A stretch of 64,000 nucleotides of DNA from Akebia trifoliata. Taxonomy: Eukaryota > Streptophyta > Magnoliopsida > Ranunculales > Lardizabalaceae. Location of the stretch: the NCBI GenBank assembly GCA_017979445.1, contig CM030713.1:27139163-27203162 (forward strand). Direction: 5' to 3'. The notes below the pieces were generated by a model. That model was not told the origin of the DNA. It was given only the letters and a program-made list of their open reading frames with translations, and did no database searches. Position 1 is the stretch's first letter; every line of letters begins with the position of its first letter. This document shows positions 34,840-46,794 of the stretch, one piece after another. A program made the position numbers and the translations under genes.

Positions 34840-35572
34840 TCCAAAAATGAATCTTACCAAAAAAATGGGAATTGTGAACAAGCGAACTTTCAAATTAGAA
34901 CATATGGTGGATCAACAAGTCGGTGTTTCAACAATCAAAATATTAGGGACATGGGGTAAATTAGTGAATCAACCGCTCACACATATATCCAAATTTTCCT
35001 TTAAAAAAAAAAAAGGACACGTGGCAAACGTTAATCATTGATTGATGAAGTAATTCCCATATACATAGAGATCAATGAGTTGACTCGTGCTTGTTTTGTT
35101 AAAAAAAATAATTTTAAATTTTCATGTACATAAAAAATCAGTGAGTCAATTCAATGCCTATTTTATTAAAAAAAGTGATTTTGGAATTCTAATGTACATG
35201 CAAATCAGTGGGTCGACTCACATGACAACTTTATTCAACAAAATGATTTTTGAAATTTCCACACATACAAATCAGTGAGTTGACTCACGTGACAACTTTA
35301 TTAAAAACTCAAAATTTCACATTCCAATGTATATAGAAATCAGTGGGTTAACTCAATGTGGCCACTTTATTAAAAAAAAAAGATTTTTTGAAACTCCCAC
35401 ACACCTACAAATCAGTGAGTTGACTCACGTGACAACTTTATTAAAAAAAAAAAATGATTTTAGGAAATCCCACACACATATAAATCAGTGAGTTGACTCA
35501 CATGCACATTATTCAAAAATCGATATTAAACTTCTATGCACATCAAAAAAAAAAAAAAAAGTGAGTCGATTT
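34840..35572 (-). repeat. About 63-bp tandem repeat inside the LTR
   Basis: About eight copies, from about 35065, of a unit carrying atcagtgagttgactcac, then acaactttattaaaa, a poly(A)-like run, a tgattttgaaat segment and ccacacacat. The tgactca core resembles bZIP/AP-1-type sites. A looser array of ttctaaattaggaa motifs precedes it at 34550-34840. Confidence 0.85.
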
Positions 35573-36974
35573 AATAATGAATAAAAAAACTATGAAATTG
35601 AGAATAAATAAAAAACTTACCTTCAATCGAATAACGTTGGATGCTTGGATCCCTTCAAAAGCCTTGAAATATCGTGGGATGCCAAAGAATTCAAGATGAG
35701 GTTGTGATGGACGATAGTTGGGACTGCTATGGGTTCTCCTTAGAATAATGTGCGATTCATTCGACCTTTGAATGCATGGTTGTACGAAGTTGATGGCCAC
35801 AGATATTGATAGAAGATGGAATGGAAGAAGACGTTGGGGTGTTGTGTGATGGTGTTGACAGAGATGGTAAAAAGAGAAGGAAGGAATGATGGGAGAGTTT
35901 CTATGGCTGAGTAATAGTGGCAAGGATGAAGCCGGTTGATAGGATAATTCTAGGAGAGTAGAGGCTGAGAGGGTGCTCTGTGAAAGGAGGAAGGATGAAT
36001 GAATGGTGGCAACGTTGCTGCTGTAGGGACTGTAATGGTGAAGGTCTTAGTGCAACAGAAACAATGGAGAGAACTCCTAATGGTTGGGTAGCAAGGACGT
36101 GAGGAAGAAGGGCTAAAACGAAGAGTAGAACGTGAAGGAAGGGGGGTGGTTTTAATGGTGATGAGGGCTGCTACCAATGGTGAAAAAGATGATTGACAGA
36201 GGGTGATGAGGGCAGCGGTGGCTGTCTTTTTTCTTCTTCTTCCTCCCGATTCCTTTCTTCTTCCTTTCTGTTGCTGTCCAAGAGGACGTGAGTGAGAGAA
36301 GTGAGAGATAGGGGCTGTTGCAGAGGTTGAGTAGAGGGGAGATGGAGAGTTATGACTTGAGGACGTGTAGAGGCTGTTAGTGGACTGATCTTAATGGCTG
36401 AGGGTGCTGTTAATGGAGGTTGTTAACGGATTGGTCTTAGTGGCTACGAAGGGGCTGTAATGGGGCTGCCAACAGTCCAAGAAAGGAAGGTCGTGAATGG
36501 GACAGCAAAGGGGGTGCTGTTGGAGGGACTTTGGGGGCTGTAGTGTTGCAGATTTTTTGGGAAGAAGAAGGGGGCAGCAATGGACTATGGTATGCAGATT
36601 TTTTTGGGAAGAAGGTAGCAATGGGCTATGGTGATTGGAGAAGATGAAGTCAGTGGAATCCCTTTCCTCTCTTTTTTATTTCTCCTTTTTCTTTACTTTT
36701 TTCTCTCTATTATTTCCTTGATTGCTGTCCAAAAAACGTCAACCCTCTCTCCTTTCAAAATATCAGCTTCTCCTTTTATAGCATAGTTTTTCTATTTTTC
36801 TTTTATTCTCTTTCTTTCTTTCATTTATTTGTTTCTTTTTTGTTTGCTTATTCTTTGCCTTTCTTGTTTGCTTATTCTTTGACCGAACCCAAAGAGAGAA
36901 TATCTCTCTTTTAAAGTTTAGAAAGAATGGGACCATGATCCCACGCTTCGCAATACGTGACACATTGGTGGATC
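35573..36974 (-). repeat. LTR segment with minus-strand low-complexity frames
   Basis: R/U5-like part of the LTR on the minus strand. Pro/Ser/His-rich frames here (35543-36621) have low complexity, resemble no protein and are taken as non-coding. On the plus strand the same DNA is GGTTG/GATGG-rich. Confidence 0.5.
36768..36784 (-). promoter_or_regulatory. LTR TATA box on the minus strand
   Basis: Minus-strand reading gctataaaaggagaagc is a strong TATA context. About 30-100 bp downstream on that strand is a CT/GA-rich leader, as expected for the U3-R junction of the LTR. Confidence 0.55.
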
Positions 36975-37079
36975 AAACACTACAGGAAAATCGACTTATA
37001 ACAACGACTTTTACCGATGGTCAGATTTTGACCGTCGATATAGAGTCATTTAGACCATCCACCCCGTTCTCTCTCTCTC

Positions 37080-37330
37080 TCTCTCGTCTCAAACTCGAAA
37101 ATACAAGAGTCTGATCTCTCTCATCTCAAGCTCGATTACAAACGCTGATTCTCTGTCTCTCTTCTCAAGCTCGAAAATAGAAGAGTCTGATCTCTCTCAT
37201 CTCAAGCTCGATTACAAACGCTGATTTCTCTGTCTCTCGTCTCAAGCTTGATTACATACGCTGATCTCTGTCTCTCATCTCAAGCTCGAAAACGAAGTCT
37301 CTCCGTCTCTCTCTCATCTCAAAGTCGAAC
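37080..37330. repeat. Subterminal direct repeats of the CACTA element
   Basis: Four imperfect copies of a roughly 55-80 bp unit with tctgatctctctcatctcaa, gctcgattacaaacgctgat and flanking CT runs. In CACTA elements such subterminal repeats bind the TNPA-type protein. Here they may also act as a transcript leader. Confidence 0.7.
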
Positions 37331-39034
37331 TTAAGATCTCCTTTGAAACGGATCTTCAAATTAAGGTATTTCTCTGTCGATCTCTCTCTTTCTATCAATC
37401 CGATCTCCTTCGAAACAGAAATCCTAGATTTTTCTGTTATAGGGTTTGAACTCTCGGTCTCACGTAGTGATTTTTTTTTTGGTTATTTCTTTTGATTTGT
37501 GAGGCTGAGCTATTGGTCTCTCTCTCTATATATAATCCTAATTTCTATAGTGTTGATTCAAATTTTGGTTCGATTTCAAACCAAAATCCCAATTTTTATA
37601 AATTTAATTCAATTTTTGGTTTAGTTTCGAACCAAAACCCTAATTTTTCATTTTTATTGCGAGGATTTTAATCAAAGAAATTGATACTTTTGATTACAGT
37701 GTAGCAATCGAACCCTAAACCCTAGATTTCATTTTCTAGGTTTTTAATACTTTTTCTAAGATTTTTTAGTAATCAAGGTTGATTATAGAATGCTGTATTG
37801 GGATCTGTACTTGTCCTCTTTCAAATGCTTGCTCAAATTTACTATTGTTTTGCTAAGTTGGCATTGATTGAAGATTGTCGCATGGGTTCAAACTTAAGAC
37901 AGAGGAATCTCAATTCATTCTTTTGTCCCTGTTTTGATCTTTGTTAAATGTTTATTCAGGTTGCTATGTTTAGATATGGATTTTGTTTTCATAGGCATGA
38001 AACAACTTCTCATTAGATTAGCTGCAAAACTTGATTATCCCATATTGACGGAACAATGCTGGACCATTGTATCTATTAATCTATCTATATTTCATACTAT
38101 CTAGCATGTTCACAAGAATGTATGCTTTCATCGTGCTTGAGCATCTACTAGAGGAGAATCAATGGATGAATGAGTCCATTACTGCCATAGCTATTGTTAG
38201 TTTTGATTTGAGCATATGTTTTATAATTCCCTTTTATGATTAGTGTTAGATATATGGTAATTACATATGCAACGGGAGGAACAGCTGGTTGATCATCCAT
38301 GTGTAACTCAACGACCATTAGTAAGGTTTGAAATCTTACTAAGTCATGGTAGCATGATTCATAAAGTAAGGTTTGTTCAAGTAATGAACGAGATAAAGCA
38401 AGGGAGATTTTGTAATAAAATTGCAACAAATAGGTCTGCCCGGTAAATGTCTCAATAAAAAATGGTATGCTTAAAATGATCTAAGGTTTTCAAAAGATAT
38501 ATCTTTGAACATGTGGAATAAACTGGATGGATATGTTGGCATACTGTCTTGCCAAGGTTTTAAATTTTAACGAAAATTTCAGGATTTTTTTTTGAGTTTT
38601 AGGGAACCAACAGAACCAAAATCTTTGTAGTAGTAGTTTTCTAGCTTCTACCCATAGATAAAGAGTTGATCCTCTATATGTTGGTTTCTCATCCTTGTTT
38701 GAAGTACTTATTTTTTTTCTCAGCGAAGCTATTAGTTGGCCTTAGAAAAATAGAACAGAGGAGAACGTTTTTTTAAATTCTATTTACTATACCAGATTTT
38801 ATTGAAATATGTCCAAAATTTTGAATTTCGGCTATTTCATTTTGATCCTGTGGAAAACCTAGTATCTGTTGGGTTCTTATCCTGATTTTTTGCTTTGGTT
38901 GTCCTCTATTAAAAAATGAGTACAGTTAGAAGTCACTTTTTAATATATGTTATCTTCCTTAAATGTGTGAAACTTGTTATGGCTTTATGTTTCATTGGTG
39001 TGTGCCTTTTCATGATCCTTTGTTCTTTATATAG

Positions 39035-39112
39035 GTTAGATTATTGGATGGTGCCTCTATTTATGCACTTTGTCGTTCATGGGTGCGGAATGGTTTGCCT
39101 CAAGAAACTCAG
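39035..39112 (+). pseudogene. Captured exon, unknown donor
   Basis: A 78-bp, 26-codon open exon (VRLLDGASIYALCRSWVRNG, then LPQETQ) with atag before and gttcgc after. The sequence looks strongly coding, but I cannot name the donor family with confidence. It lies inside the CACTA element. Confidence 0.6.
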
Positions 39113-41023
39113 GTTCGCTCATTTCCATCTTAATGGGTCCTTGTGTACAATTACAAGCTTTTAATGCTTTGTATGTTATGACTAATTCTGATACACCCTG
39201 TTTTTTTTCCCATTTTATAATTCTTGAACTCATGCTCTCTCTTATCTTTGCTATCATCTCCACCTTGTCCCAAAAATCGGGTCGGCAACATGAATCCTAT
39301 TCAACCATATTAATTAAATGGGCAATGAAAGCAATAATATTAGTATACCTTTGAATGATTAAGAAATCTCAGAAAAATTAGAAGGAAAGATATAGAGCAA
39401 TCAATGGGTCTTCTAGAATCTAGGAGGGGTTGATTTTGGTTCTAAGGTTTCTTTAAATGAATTATAAAGGGTTTCCCAGGGCATTTGAAATCAGGTTTTG
39501 GGTTATGGCGTGGTTTGAATAGATCAAAGGTCACTGGTTAAAATGAGGAAAGGGTAGCTGTTAGTGTTTGAAAGGTTGAATAGAATCTGTAACAACTAAG
39601 AAGACAATATTTAGGGAATAAGTTGCCAGTTTGAAAAGGTTATGATTGATGCAAAAGGATTTGATTGGGGCCAAAACAAGGTGTATTGGGTTTAAAACAA
39701 TGATGTATTTTTAAAGGACTCTAGAGGGGCTGGAACTAACTAAGATTGATGGTAAAGGATTTGATTGGGGTTATAATGATGTTTAATGGGGTTAAAACAT
39801 GGCAAGTCAATTCTTGTGTTGTCCAAAATCAGTGGCAAACAACAAATCTTGTTTTGGTTTTCTAGCAATTGTACTATTGATTTTTAGTTTAAAGTTATTG
39901 TAGATGTGTTTATCCATTTACAACTTCAATCCTTTGTCAACCATTTACTCCAAAATTCTCCTAATACAGGTTTTCACTCTCTCTTCCCTCATTAATTTAT
40001 CTTTGGACAAGTTCATCTTAGTTTGGTTTTGTACCTTCAAAGGTAGGTTCACCATTTCACATTTGTGGGTGAATGTTTTGCATAATGTCTTTTGATTTTG
40101 ATAGTTGCAGTTAATGGTACGATTAGCTTTTACCACATATTTTAGCTACACTATTTTGCATTGAAGGAGTAAACTGTCATAATCAGAGAGAACGAGAACC
40201 TTAATGTGTCAAGAATAGAAGAAGATGAAGAAATTGAGAAGGGGGGAAGCTGTATTAATAGTATTGATTACAAGGGGTGGGGCTTTGCACCTACTTAACG
40301 TAGCCATAGGATTGCCTAAATTTGATTCTAGCCCTTCATTTTGCAAAAAATGACAAAATTACTGTGAAATCCCAAACAACTTCTTTTAGATTGAAAAATC
40401 AACAATGTAGGATCATGCTATCAAATATTTATACACACGATAGTAAAAGAGGACATCTCCATTTGTAATTCATTTGCTTTGATGCACTTAATTTGGTTCC
40501 ATCACCTTTTTTAATGGGTAAATGAGAGCACAAGTCCAATTTATTACTTCATGTTTTTGTGGCCTTGTGAGCTAGTATATTTCCCTTTTTCTTTCATTGT
40601 TTATAGTTTTGCTTTTGTTGTTATGAGTTCTATCTTTATCCTTAGGACACAAATTCCTTAAAACATATTATTCATATGGGGTTTCCTGAAGAACATACTC
40701 ATGTGGGATCACCTGGTGTTGCTTTTGCCTTAACTACTTGTTACCAAAAAGTTGTGGACCACTCACATAGTAGATTTAGATTTCAAGCACAGCGTGCCCT
40801 ACCAAATGCTACTATATAAAACATTGGGCTCATTAAACCATTCTAGTGTGAACTTCGAAGTATTTGGCATGATTTTCGAAGTAGTTCTTATTTTTTTGTG
40901 GAATTTCTGTCTTGTTATTTTTTCTTAAAGCTCATTTATTGTTAAGAGAAGGAAGCACTCCAAAGAAAAGCACATCCAGCGACTAGTTGACTTTTTATTT
41001 TTATTTTTTATGTTCCTCTTCAG

Positions 41024-41530
41024 CTTTTATTGGGCCAAAGAATTTGCATATAGTACCAGCTGCAAATGCATACGTCCAGGTTTATTTACCAAGTAAACCT
41101 TTTATCAAGTTGTTTTACATTATGCGGCAAATCTGCTTTAGAAATAATCAGGGTTGAGTTTTTCACCTCTAAAATGAATGTTAACTCTCCGTCTTTTATT
41201 TTCTTTTGATAAGTTATAAATCAATTACTTTGTGTCACAAAGCTGCTTTTGTGCTCTCTTTTTTTTTTTCCGGTCTTCTTAATATATTCACTGTTATTTT
41301 CTTGGTAGATTCGAGGCTTAGCATGGCCTGCAATTCTTGTTGGCTGGGTTGCTCGAAGTGCAAGGTATGAATATTTAATGTGGTGTTTTATTGATATATT
41401 ATTACCTCTACCATGTCCTAGCTATAAATTCTCATAAGTTAGTGAAGATCACTTTCGTCTATGCTTATTTTCGCTTTGTGCTGCAGGTGTCTTTGAATGG
41501 ATAAGGTTCTTGACATAAAAAGAACTTCTA
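41024..41530 (+). pseudogene. Captured MATE transporter exons (EDS5-like)
   Basis: Exon 41024-41079 reads FIGPKNLHIVPAANAYVQ, and exon 41309-41364 reads [18 protein letters not shown]. Both have AG/GT borders. The third piece from 41487 is a decayed SL-G-DS-like segment with stops. Order and spacing fit a chloroplast-type MATE efflux gene (EDS5/DTX45 class), where the [23 protein letters not shown] region is conserved. Introns were captured too, so the copy came from genomic DNA rather than mRNA. Confidence 0.8.
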
Positions 41531-42961
41531 AAGCCATCATTTATAAAACTAGTGAATCCTTGCCTGATGCTTCTTCATGTTGATTTATATTTTTTGCATT
41601 GTTGTATAATATAAATCTTTATACTTTGTTTTATGGGTAATTGTGTTATTGCTCACTTCATTTTTCGACCTTCCATTGGACATCTGCCCACATATTAGTT
41701 TATACTTCAGCTATAAGTCATGTATCATCGGAAAACGTTTTGACTTAAGGAACTCATTATCATAATGAGTAAAGCCTTACCAAAATATTTGTGGTCAGCT
41801 TAATGAATCATGTTCCTCCATTCAATTATATCTAAAGCCATGTCTTCTGCTATTTCAACTTCTTTTATATTCATACTCACTATGTTAATTGATGCCCTTT
41901 TTACTAATAATCTTGTTCCCTTATAACTTCAGCTCGCACATTCCTTCTTGCTGATGCTGTCATATGTTGTCATTGCACATGACTAAACCATCGCAATCAA
42001 TTTTGCCTATCACACATTGGTGCAAGGCCTACATCTTTTACAGTCTTTGCATATTGATCGCTCATTTCCCATAAGTAGAGAAAAGTCTATCAAGCTTTTA
42101 TTTGCTCTACTCTTGAATTAACTAAATTTTTATTTCTCTTTTCGAAAACAAAATTGCTATTGAAAGATCATTTACTATTGCAAATTCAAGGATCATAGCT
42201 TCCATTTCACTTCTTGATTCAAGTCCATACCCTATTTATTTCCAAAGCAGTCTTTAAATTCTTTCACCTACTCGAGGAACTCTTTATATATATATATAGA
42301 TACATACATGTATTTGGTTAGGCAAGATCAAACACTAATCCAAAAGAAGACAAACAATATAACAAAATGATTTCAGAATCAAAGAAAAGGCATAGATGAC
42401 GATGACCCTACCTATTTGATGTTCTTTACCAGGGGTTGTGCTTGTCATTAACTTAGAAACCCATTCCATTTTATGAAATTTAGCATTGGTTGGAGACACT
42501 CACCTAGTATGCACCACACGTCACTGATATGCTGAGACCTTATTATCGAAACATCTCATTATATATGACATACTTTACCCATAAAAAAGGAATTTATTGG
42601 ATGACTTGTCTGTGCAGCACGTTTGTTGAGGCTGGTGTTTCCAACAACTGAAATGTGTGTCGAGTTAAGGTTGAAATGTCCCTTAAATTCTGAAAGTGAC
42701 CACACTTATATCCATCTAAATTGCAGTATGGGCAGCAGATGATTCTAGGCCATCCCAGAAAAGTTATTTTAAATGATTTTAAGTGTTCTGATTAATGGGT
42801 ATTTGCTGTTTTGAATTGAGTTCCTCTTCGTTTTTCATATTTTGGGTTGTAAGTCATATATTAGTTAATTAATTGGTAGTTTTTGTGTATTTCTTTTGAT
42901 TGCTTTTGTGAAATCTTTTATGGGTTTTTCTTTTATGTTTAATGAGTATTGATTATTACAG

Positions 42962-43044
42962 GTGAAAAGGAGAATTGATTTGGTTTATGGATTGATGGGT
43001 TTGATATCTCAGACAGTTTATGATGGTGGCTACCATGTTCTTGG
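42962..43044 (+). pseudogene. Captured LOG exon lacking the GGSIG codons
   Basis: The exon between attacag and gtaact encodes [20 protein letters not shown], then [11 protein letters not shown] cytokinin-activating phosphoribohydrolases carry LVYGGGSIGLMGLIS here. The five residues of the GGGSIG nucleotide-binding loop are absent, a clean 15-bp loss. The enzyme encoded by this fragment could not be active. It lies inside the CACTA element. Confidence 0.85.
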
Positions 43045-43827
43045 GTAACTAAGAAATATCACGATGGTTGTATTTTTCATATAAATTTAATAATGAAACC
43101 AAGCTATGAACTTCTGGCTCTTATTAAAATGCTTTTTTTTTTTTTGTTAATTTCTGGTTCTGGTGGATCTCTTATATGCAAGGTCATTCGAACAGCTCTT
43201 GTACCTATTAAGGTCTGTTTTAAACTACAAAATGTTCTTGAATTTTGATTCAATAGAGCTTTTTATAGATATTTGATAAACCATCTCGCCTTAACGTTCT
43301 TATTATAAAACTTGATTCTAATCCGTTGAATTTCAATAATTTTATGAAAATTACGAGTCGTGATCCAGAGCAGTGTCCCGTTCCTATAGTAGGCTATTAG
43401 CCACATACAGTGTCTACTTGGCACCTCTTGGTTGGAGATAAAACACATAGGGCTACGCACAAAGTAGAAAATGGTTTGGTTAGGAGCTGATGTTCTTTAA
43501 ACTCCAACCAAGATGTGCCACATAGACACTATTCCTATTCTATAGGAACAGGACACTCCTTACTTGACCCTGATTCTAAAACTATGTGCGGGCTGAGTAT
43601 TTCTGCTGTCATAAGCTGAATCAGTGATTGTTTAGAAAATTTAACAAAAAATATATATATTGAACATGTGTGAAACCATTGTTGAATTACCTCGGGATAG
43701 ACCAATGTAAAATGACATGGGTTATATCGTCTCTGCTAGTAAAACCAATTTTGATATTTTCAAGCAATGGAGCAGAGAACGAAATCACTAGATGAATTCA
43801 TACTGATATTGTTGGAAGTATGACCAG

Positions 43828-44157
43828 TGAAGGAAATGGAGTTGCTGAAAGAGAAGATGGCAAGCGTAGAGCTTGCACTAGAAGAGGCCAACAGCCTATC
43901 AAATATCGTTCACTCTGACAATGTACGACTTGAACATGATGTGGCTTTCCTCAAGGCAGTTATGGATGATACTCAAAAGGTGTGCCACTGTTCACATTCT
44001 TATCTGCCCTTCTTGTAACTAGGTTTGAATTAGTAGCTCATATTGTTTTAGTTTTGATTCTTATTGAACCGGTTCTATTGAATATATGTAAAATAGGAAT
44101 TGCATTCAAGGGAAGTCCTCGCAGGAGAAAGGGCTAGAGCTAGCCTTCCAGCTACAG
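43828..44157 (+). pseudogene. Captured coiled-coil gene fragment (two exons)
   Basis: Exon 43828-43979 (EMELLKEKMASVELALEEAN, then VRLEHDVAFLKAVMDDTQK) and exon 44097-44157 (ELHSREVLAGERARASLPAT) are separated by a GT-AG intron. Heptad-like Leu/Glu/Ala pattern. The donor is a plant coiled-coil protein that I cannot name. Confidence 0.65.
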
Positions 44158-44359
44158 GTATGGGTCATATTGATCTGAAACTGTGTGCAACAATTCCAGA
44201 CCTGGGATCAAAACCTCATCTTACACTTAACCAACCACCTATCAAAATGAAAGTTTTACCGTGCCTTTTTATTATCTTGATTGATACCTCTGTTTTGAGG
44301 GAATTTTATGACTTCATGAACCTGACTTGGTGTTCTAACTTTATGTGTATGTGGTACAG

Positions 44360-44634
44360 ATTGGTCTTCTAAATGTCGACGGGTACTATAATTATTTGAA
44401 GTCCTTGCAACTTGTTGCTGGTTTGACATTGGAACGAGATGGTGAAATTAGGAAAGCTGCTCTAAATACACTTGCTACTGCAAGGCCAAGAACCTGTGTC
44501 ATGGGCAACATCCCTAACTCCATGATCTACAGAAGTGTAGATCAGTATCTAGTGGCCGATACCGTTCCTGGAGTTCTCATACTTCACATTGATGCTCCTA
44601 TTTGCTTCACTAATGTTGGCTACTTAAGGGAAAG
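44360..44634 (+). pseudogene. Chimeric exon: LOG + MOR1-like + sulfate transporter
   Basis: One 275-bp exon with AG before and GT after is open throughout. Its first part (44360-44407) reads IGLLNVDGYYNYLKSL, the LOG motif GLLNVDGYYNSLL. The middle (44408-44482) reads LVAGLTLERDGEIRKAALNT, the TERDGE-RKAALNTLAT stretch typical of MOR1/XMAP215 TOG domains. The last part (44483-44634) reads RPRTCVMGNIPNSMIYRSVD, then VPGVLILHIDAPICFTN and YLRER, the start of the STAS domain of plant SULTR sulfate transporters. All three are in one reading frame. LOG and SULTR calls are strong and MOR1 is moderate. The exon lies in the CACTA element. Whether it is transcribed is unknown. Confidence 0.85.
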
Positions 44635-44699
44635 GTACTTAAAAAAATACAATAAATACATGAATTTTTTTTAAATTGTCACACACACATGTATGTGCA

Positions 44700-45590
44700 T
44701 ATGTGTAGATTCATGGACGACGTGGTATTCATGGATAGAGAGAGTAGGAATGATAGTGAGGGATTCATGGACGACGTAGGTATTCATGGACAGTCGTTTT
44801 TCGCACATTATGACGTAGTGGATGGTGAGATCTATTTCATCTGTTCTTTCTAAAAGTTATGGATTTCATGTTTGTTCTTTATATTTAGTTGAATTAGTGC
44901 TAAAAATCATGTCTTTGGATTGGTTTTTATAGTTCAATTTCATCTTCATTTGTATGATTCTAGACTGCAATTTGTTTCTAAACTAGTCCTAGATTATCAT
45001 TTTTCATCTATAAGATATTTGCAACGATTTTGTTGCAATAAAGCTACCTCAGAAATTGATTTGTTCAGATCTGTAGGGATAATTCTTGATCCGATTCATG
45101 CACAATAGATTCATCTTCAATTGTGCTTTTAAAGTTTTGATTTTTTAAAATTCTACTTATGATCTTTTATTTTTTTGATTTTTCGTGGTTGCAGTTACCA
45201 AGTGTTGGAATTAATCCACAATGGAATCAAACAAGTATACATGTATTTGGGAAACATTGCCACAAAATAGTGTTGTTATCACGACAAGTAAGGCGAAGTA
45301 TTGTAGATTTGAGGGAGGCATGCTACCGAATTAATCCACAATGGAATCAAGCAAGTGGAGGTTGTCTTGTATGCATCTGGATTGCTTATTGCAGGAGTTT
45401 CAAATTGTAGATTAGAATTTGGATTGGCAAATAGATTTTTTAAAGTTGAAGATAGGAGGGGCATTTGGGTCTTTTCATACTGGTAATAGGGGTCAAGGTC
45501 ATTAATTTCAAAACATAGGGGTATTTTCAATATTCAACAATACATGAGGGGGCTGGTGTAAAATTAAAATTTTTTTTTTAAAAATAATAC
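44700..45590 (+). other. CACTA right interior with short repeats
   Basis: Holds a duplicated gattcatggacgacgt segment (44707 and 44761) and a duplicated attaatccacaatggaatca segment (45212 and 45329). Small frames here (44920-45410) carry no recognised domain. Confidence 0.5.
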
Positions 45591-45765
45591 TCTATAGCGA
45601 CGGCCAGCGCGGCTGTCGCTATAACTCATATACATACAGCGATGGACCATTTAGCGACAACAACCGACGGCTTCCCTGGCTGTCGTTAGATGCTTTTGCG
45701 ACGGTATTTTGTACCTATAGCGACGGTCGAGACCGTCGCTATAGCCCTATTTTACTGTAGTGAAA

Positions 45766-46789
45766 TTTCAATTTTTAATTTTGGTTTGATTTTAATTAAT
45801 TTGATGGGTTAATTAACTTCTGGATTGAATGTTGATTTAAATTTTAATTGTTTAATTTTAAATATTTAATCTTAATTGTTTAATTTTTAATTTGAGTTTT
45901 ACTTTTTTAATTGTTCAAATTTGAATTGTTGATTTGGATTTTAATTTCAAGTTGATTAGTTGATTTGAATGTCGATTAGTCAATTTTATCTTTGGTTGGT
46001 TGATCGCTTTTAATTTACATGTTGATTGGCCAATTAGAGTTTGATTTAAGTATTATCGATTGCTTGGATTTTTATTTAAACGTTAATGGGTTGATTAAAT
46101 TTCGGTTTAAAGTTTTCAAATTAATTGTTTAAATTGTGAATTAGATTTTAATTGTTTAATTTTGAATTAAATTTTAATTGTTTAATTTTAAATTAAAATT
46201 TAAGTTTTAATTGTTTAATTTTAATTTTTATTATATTTTCCTAAGGATCGAGATCTCTAAGTTGGGTTTGGAGGTCGAGGGCCATTTAGGCCATTTTTCA
46301 ATTTTTTCATAAATTTCTCCAATTTCATCGATTTGGGTACCGTTATACTCAAAATCCTATTCTGAGTACAATGAAGGTACTTTCGAGACTTTTTGGAGGT
46401 CCGAAATTCATGAGGGATATTTTCGTCATTTTTTCAATTATTATCCATTTGGGTGAATTTTGGCGTGAAGTTTCTTTCAATCGCAACGTGATTATTTCTA
46501 AGTTTCGAGGTCATGTTTTCCTAGCGTAGCGAGGTCTCTAAGTTGTCCAAATGTGTAGCGAGCCTAAGTGTACGTGCTTGCTAAGTTGAGCGTATGGTGT
46601 AGCGATCCTAAGCGTGCGTAATTCTATGTCGCGTGGCAAGGAGAAAGAATAGAATAAAATTAGAAGGTGGAAGGAATTGAAAGGAGACTTCTCACAAACT
46701 TTCGAGTTCTTTGCGCTCATCATTAGGAATCCACAGCAACCGAGTGACGGATCACCAAGTCAGGCGGATGCAAAAATGGGGTGTCTACA
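45766..46789 (-). repeat. Right part of the split solo LTR (U3 start)
   Basis: Continues the LTR beyond the CACTA insertion. It has an AT-rich array of ttttaattgtttaatttt-type repeats (45770-46240), then a more complex region ending in the LTR terminus ggggtgtctaca. Confidence 0.8.
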
Positions 46790-46794
46790 GTGAT

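Larger units (their letters stand above)
36978..45762 (+). mobile_element. CACTA (En/Spm) element carrying host gene fragments
   Basis: The left end is CACTACAGGAAAATCG (36978) and the right end TTTTACTGTAGTG (45762), flanked by a perfect 3-bp duplication AAA (36975-36977, 45763-45765). The right subterminal region has repeated GCGACGG/CCGTCGC motifs. The left one has about 75-bp direct repeats with caagctcgattacaaacgct (37080-37320). No TNPA or TNPD transposase frame is present, so the element is non-autonomous. Instead, several exon pieces of unrelated host genes lie between 38.9 and 44.7 kb, each bordered by AG and GT (listed separately). The 37.1-37.4 kb stretch resembles a transcript leader with a donor (aattaag, gtatttc). 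Confidence 0.93.
34071..46789 (-). mobile_element. Large solo LTR (about 3.9 kb) interrupted by a CACTA element
   Basis: Read on the minus strand it starts TGTAGACACCCCATTTTTGC at 46789 and ends ...GATTTCA at 34071. It is flanked by a perfect 5-bp duplication GTGAT (34066-34070, 46790-46794). Removing the 8,785-bp CACTA element and its AAA duplication leaves 3,931 bp with no gag, pol, primer site or second LTR, so it is a solo LTR or a very reduced element. The long LTR and TGTAGACACC start recall plant Tat/Ogre-type or LARD LTRs, but lineage is an inference. The uninterrupted paralogue at 19.2 kb reads ggggtgatatac across the same site, which confirms the insertion. Confidence 0.87.

Noticed and set aside
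35543..36621. Pro/His/Ser-rich minus-strand proteins
   Set aside because: They lie within the solo LTR, are low in complexity and have no domain.
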